64,000 nt of DNA from Corynebacterium sp. HS2168-gen11 (GTDB lineage Bacteria; Actinomycetota; Actinomycetes; Mycobacteriales; Mycobacteriaceae), in NCBI RefSeq assembly GCF_024834075.1, contig NZ_JANUXR010000008.1, positions 1 to 64,000 of the forward strand. The letters run 5' to 3'. Positions 61,542 through 64,000 of this stretch are shown one piece after another. Below the pieces are notes generated by a model. The model was not told the origin of the DNA, ran no database searches, and saw only the letters and a program-made list of their open reading frames with translations. The first letter of the stretch is position 1. Each line of letters starts with the position of its first letter. The translations under genes and the position numbers were made by a program.

Positions 61542-62168
61542 CTACAGTCCTTCAGTCGAAATCGTTTCCACCCGTCCATCTTTCAACCGATACCGCGCCG
61601 CAACCACAGCAACTTCGCCAGCATCCACATGTTGATGAACCACGAGTGAGAGCTGCATAACCTTTTCCAAAATAGCTTGCGCATGTGCCCGTTCGAAATG
61701 CTCAGCAGTGTGCCCGCCTTTGCTTTGAGCTTCTAAAATAGATGGCGCAATCTGCTCAATAATAGTGCGTTGATGACCGGTCAAAACGTCGCGACCTTGC
61801 AACACAACTTCACTCGTAGCCTTAACCGCACCACACGATTCGTGCCCTAATACAATCAGCACTTCCACACCCAGAACCGCAACTGCATATTCCAACGACG
61901 CTAATACTGCCGAGTCCACAACCTGCCCGGCGGTGCGAACGGTGAAGATATCGCCCAACCCGACGTCGAAAAGCAACTCCACCGGCACACGGGAATCGCC
62001 GCAGGTCAAAATCGCTGCACGTGGGTTTTGGCCGCCTTGCAATTCTTTGCGACGCGTAATCGACTGGTTCGGATGCTCAGGGGTTCCCGCTGCGAAACGG
62101 CGATTACCCTCGAGTAAACCCTTCCATACGCTTGCTGGATCATGAGGTTGCGCATTCATGCTTTCCAT
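61542..62168 (-). CDS. bca: Beta-class carbonic anhydrase
   Basis: Interconverts CO2 and bicarbonate, feeding carboxylases. The 208-residue protein has the zinc ligands and dyad in LTCGDSRVPVELLFD (Cys56, Asp58, Arg60) and VLGHESCGAVKA (His109, Cys112). Start could be ATG 62168 or 62159; neither has a strong ribosome site. Divergent from mutY. Confidence 0.93.
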   Translation of the reverse strand: MESMNAQPHDPASVWKGLLEGNRRFAAGTPEHPNQSITRRKELQGGQNPRAAILTCGDSRVPVELLFDVGLGDIFTVRTAGQVVDSAVLASLEYAVAVLGVEVLIVLGHESCGAVKATSEVVLQGRDVLTGHQRTIIEQIAPSILEAQSKGGHTAEHFERAHAQAILEKVMQLSLVVHQHVDAGEVAVVAARYRLKDGRVETISTEGL

Positions 62169-62224
62169 CTTGGCATGTCCATTTCACTTGTGGGAAATTT
62201 TAGAGTCTAGAATGGGGAATTCTT

Positions 62225-63133
62225 ATGGCTGTTGCACTTCCTCTCACCCAGCAGACCCCCGAGTTTCACGAGCCGTTGCTTGCGTGGTATCGCACGTCCG
62301 CGCGCAGCATTCTCTGGCGACACTCGGCCACTTCGGCGTGGGGAATACTCGTGAGCGAAGTTATGAGTCAGCAAACACAAGTTCATCGTGTAGAACCATT
62401 ATGGCAAGCCTGGATGCATAAATGGCCAACCCCGCTTGCACTGAGCAACGCGCCGAAAGCTGAAATTTTGCAAGCCTGGGCCAATTTGGGATATCCCCGG
62501 CGCGCATTGCGACTGCAAGAATGCGCCGAAGCAATTGTCACCCGTCACGGTGGTGTAGTGCCGCATGACGTAGAACAGTTACTTGCATTACCTGGCATTG
62601 GCGATTACACCGCAAGCGCGGTTGCAGCGTTTGCGTTTCACCAGCGTGTGCCGGTCATCGATACCAATGTTCGGCGAGTACTCACGCGTGTGCTCAAAGG
62701 CAAGAAACTCGTTGCGTCTCAACACACCACGCAAGCCGATCGCAGGTCGCTGCTCGCATTGCTTCCGACAACCGATGCTCACCTGGTCTCTGTGGCAATT
62801 ATGGAACTTGGCGCGCTTGTGTGCACGTCTTCCCCACAGTGTGAGCACTGCCCCATTCGACCTGTGTGTTTGTGGCAAGCACTTGGCGCTCCTGAACCAA
62901 CCGCTCTGGAACAACAACGCGCTACCAAGCGATCCCAACCATTTGCCGGCACGAATCGGCAGGTTCGCGGCGCAATCATGGCATTATTGCGTTCAAGTTC
63001 GCAACCGGTTGATCCAGCTGAGTGTTATACCTTGGGTTTCCCCGAACAGCAGGTCGCGGCTTGTATTTTGAGTTTGCTTGACGACGGCCTAGCCGCCCAC
63101 ACCGACGGTTTCTTGCATCTGCCGCGTGAGTGA
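62225..63133 (+). CDS. mutY: A/G-specific adenine glycosylase MutY
   Basis: MutY removes adenine mispaired with 8-oxoguanine. The 302-residue protein has the helix-hairpin-helix LPGIGDYTASAVAAFAF with the catalytic Asp in VIDTNVRRV. The Fe-S cluster cysteines are CTSSPQCEHCPIRPVC, spaced Cx5Cx2Cx5C; the usual first spacing is six residues. The C-terminal domain is short, as in other actinobacteria. A TAGAAT -10 lies at 62208-62213, so the leader is only a few bases. Confidence 0.93.
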   Translation: MAVALPLTQQTPEFHEPLLAWYRTSARSILWRHSATSAWGILVSEVMSQQTQVHRVEPLWQAWMHKWPTPLALSNAPKAEILQAWANLGYPRRALRLQECAEAIVTRHGGVVPHDVEQLLALPGIGDYTASAVAAFAFHQRVPVIDTNVRRVLTRVLKGKKLVASQHTTQADRRSLLALLPTTDAHLVSVAIMELGALVCTSSPQCEHCPIRPVCLWQALGAPEPTALEQQRATKRSQPFAGTNRQVRGAIMALLRSSSQPVDPAECYTLGFPEQQVAACILSLLDDGLAAHTDGFLHLPRE

Positions 63134-63200
63134 GCAAGAAATCTTCAGTCAATCGCGAAGACTTCACAGTTTTGCGGGCATCCAAGTAATATGTGCTGAC

Positions 63201-64000
63201 ATGCGTATACGCCCAAGCCTTTCTATATTGTTCACAACCATCTTGCTCGGCTCGAGCATCTCACCAGCACATAGTGCACCGCTGTTTTCTCATGGCTTAG
63301 TCACACGTGATGCCCATAGTGAATTTGAAATCGCCGCGCTTGGAAGTACTGCTCCTCGCACTCCGCTTAACGACGCTGCGCCTGCCGCTGGTATCTCGGC
63401 CGCCGCACCCGGCACAAGCAATCCGGCCGCCGCACCCGCTGATCACCAGCCCGCCGCACCCGCACTCGGCACAAGCTCAACCAGTGCTATCGCTGATGCT
63501 CTTGACACAGCATGGGACGACACCAGCTCAGCAGCGTCTGCAGCATCCGACGAGCTCCAAAAATTCGCACGTGGTCTGCAATGGACATTGACGACTACCA
63601 GTGATTCTGTGCTCGAAAATGACTATGACGCTGCCTTTTATCAACCGCCAGAGCAGTTTGATCCAACCCCAGGCGCGCTTATTCGTACCAAGCCTATTCC
63701 GAATATTTTAAATGTGCTCGGCCCTGAGTTCCCAGGGTATACGCAAAAGATTTTATATACGTCTACCGACGAGTTCGGGAACCCTGTCGCAGTAAGTGGC
63801 TATGTCATTGAACCTACGAAGCAGTGGGATGGTCCAGGCCCAACCCCTACCATCGTGTTTGCCCCTGGTACGCGCGGTCAAGGCGATCATTGTGCACCCT
63901 CTAAGGGAAAGTGGCTGCAAGGAAATGTATCCCTGTCCAATAAAACGGTCAGTGTGAATTATGAGATTCTCATGCAACAGATCACTGCAAGCTTAGGCAT
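63201..64000 (+). CDS. Secreted lipase family protein (5' part; runs off the window)
   Basis: The frame is open from the ATG at 63201 to the window end (266 residues). A signal peptide (SLSILFTTILLGSSISPAHS) is followed by an Ala/Pro-rich, low-complexity segment (about 55-100). The start of an alpha/beta hydrolase of the secretory lipase type then follows (FYQPPEQFDPTPGALIRTKPI, ILYTSTDEFGNPVAVSGYVIEP, PTIVFAPGTRGQGDHCAPS). The catalytic Ser lies beyond the edge. TAATAT at 63188-63193 may be the -10 of a nearly leaderless transcript. Likely role: extracellular lipid ester hydrolysis. Confidence 0.85.
   Translation, partial: MRIRPSLSILFTTILLGSSISPAHSAPLFSHGLVTRDAHSEFEIAALGSTAPRTPLNDAAPAAGISAAAPGTSNPAAAPADHQPAAPALGTSSTSAIADALDTAWDDTSSAASAASDELQKFARGLQWTLTTTSDSVLENDYDAAFYQPPEQFDPTPGALIRTKPIPNILNVLGPEFPGYTQKILYTSTDEFGNPVAVSGYVIEPTKQWDGPGPTPTIVFAPGTRGQGDHCAPSKGKWLQGNVSLSNKTVSVNYEILMQQITASLG

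Overview
The window looks like a chromosome segment of a Corynebacterium, or a very close relative in the Corynebacteriaceae. The evidence is a mycothiol synthase (mshD), a RamA-type LuxR regulator, a perfect McbR-type operator (TAGAC-N6-GTCTA) before cysK, actinobacterial-style MurA, CarD, DUF3073 and TrhA proteins, and a gene order that I recall as largely that of C. glutamicum: murA-ramA-cysK-cysE, a scattered purine set, phoRS, thrE, otsA-otsB, carD-ispD-ispF-cysS, radA and mutY. The window is mostly core genome. No prophage, CRISPR array or intact insertion sequence is visible.

Layout. 0-5.7 kb: outward promoters at the left edge that probably drive an rRNA operon, then murA, ramA, cysK, cysE and a small acetyltransferase. 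5.7-7.6 kb: a tRNA block (Phe, Asp, Asp, Glu, Lys) split by a 425-bp MITE-like element with perfect terminal inverted repeats and an 8-bp target duplication. 7.7-16.8 kb: CoA transferase, tRNA-dihydrouridine synthase, mycothiol synthase, a DUF2993 protein, a diacylglycerol kinase-like enzyme, a nitrobindin, PabC, YgfZ and DUF3073. 17-34.4 kb: the purine genes purM, purF, purL-purQ-purS, purC, purB and purD, interleaved with a thioesterase, TrhA, oligopeptidase B, a VTT membrane protein and a secreted Thr/Pro-rich protein. 34.4-44 kb: a HIT protein, the PhoS/PhoR two-component system, two MFS exporters and two ThrE amino-acid exporters with a tRNA-Thr between them. 44-48.3 kb: a histone-like Lys/Ala protein, the trehalose OtsA-lipoprotein-OtsB operon and a LacI regulator. 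48.3-49 kb: an AT-rich gap. 49-53 kb: an HNH endonuclease, RlmB and CysS. 52.7-55.9 kb: a PTS operon (BglG-type antiterminator, NagE-like EIICB, EIIA) with its own promoter and an RNA antiterminator-like site. 56-64 kb: ispF-ispD-carD, a lipoprotein, radA, carbonic anhydrase, mutY and the start of a secreted lipase.

Functionally the region joins sulfur assimilation (cysK/cysE under McbR, CysS, MshD), de novo purine synthesis, phosphate sensing, amino-acid and drug export, trehalose synthesis, isoprenoid synthesis and DNA repair.

Two sequence signals are not explained by the genes. (1) The heptamer TATTAAG (extended CTATTAAGGAA) occurs 25 times between 42.1 and 53.2 kb against about 7 times in the other 53 kb, often in intergenic DNA, with a polarity that reverses at the AT-rich gap at 48.4-48.9 kb. 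(2) A 12-mer family GCTTnnCGACGC is scattered through many intergenic regions of the whole window. Counts were made by eye.
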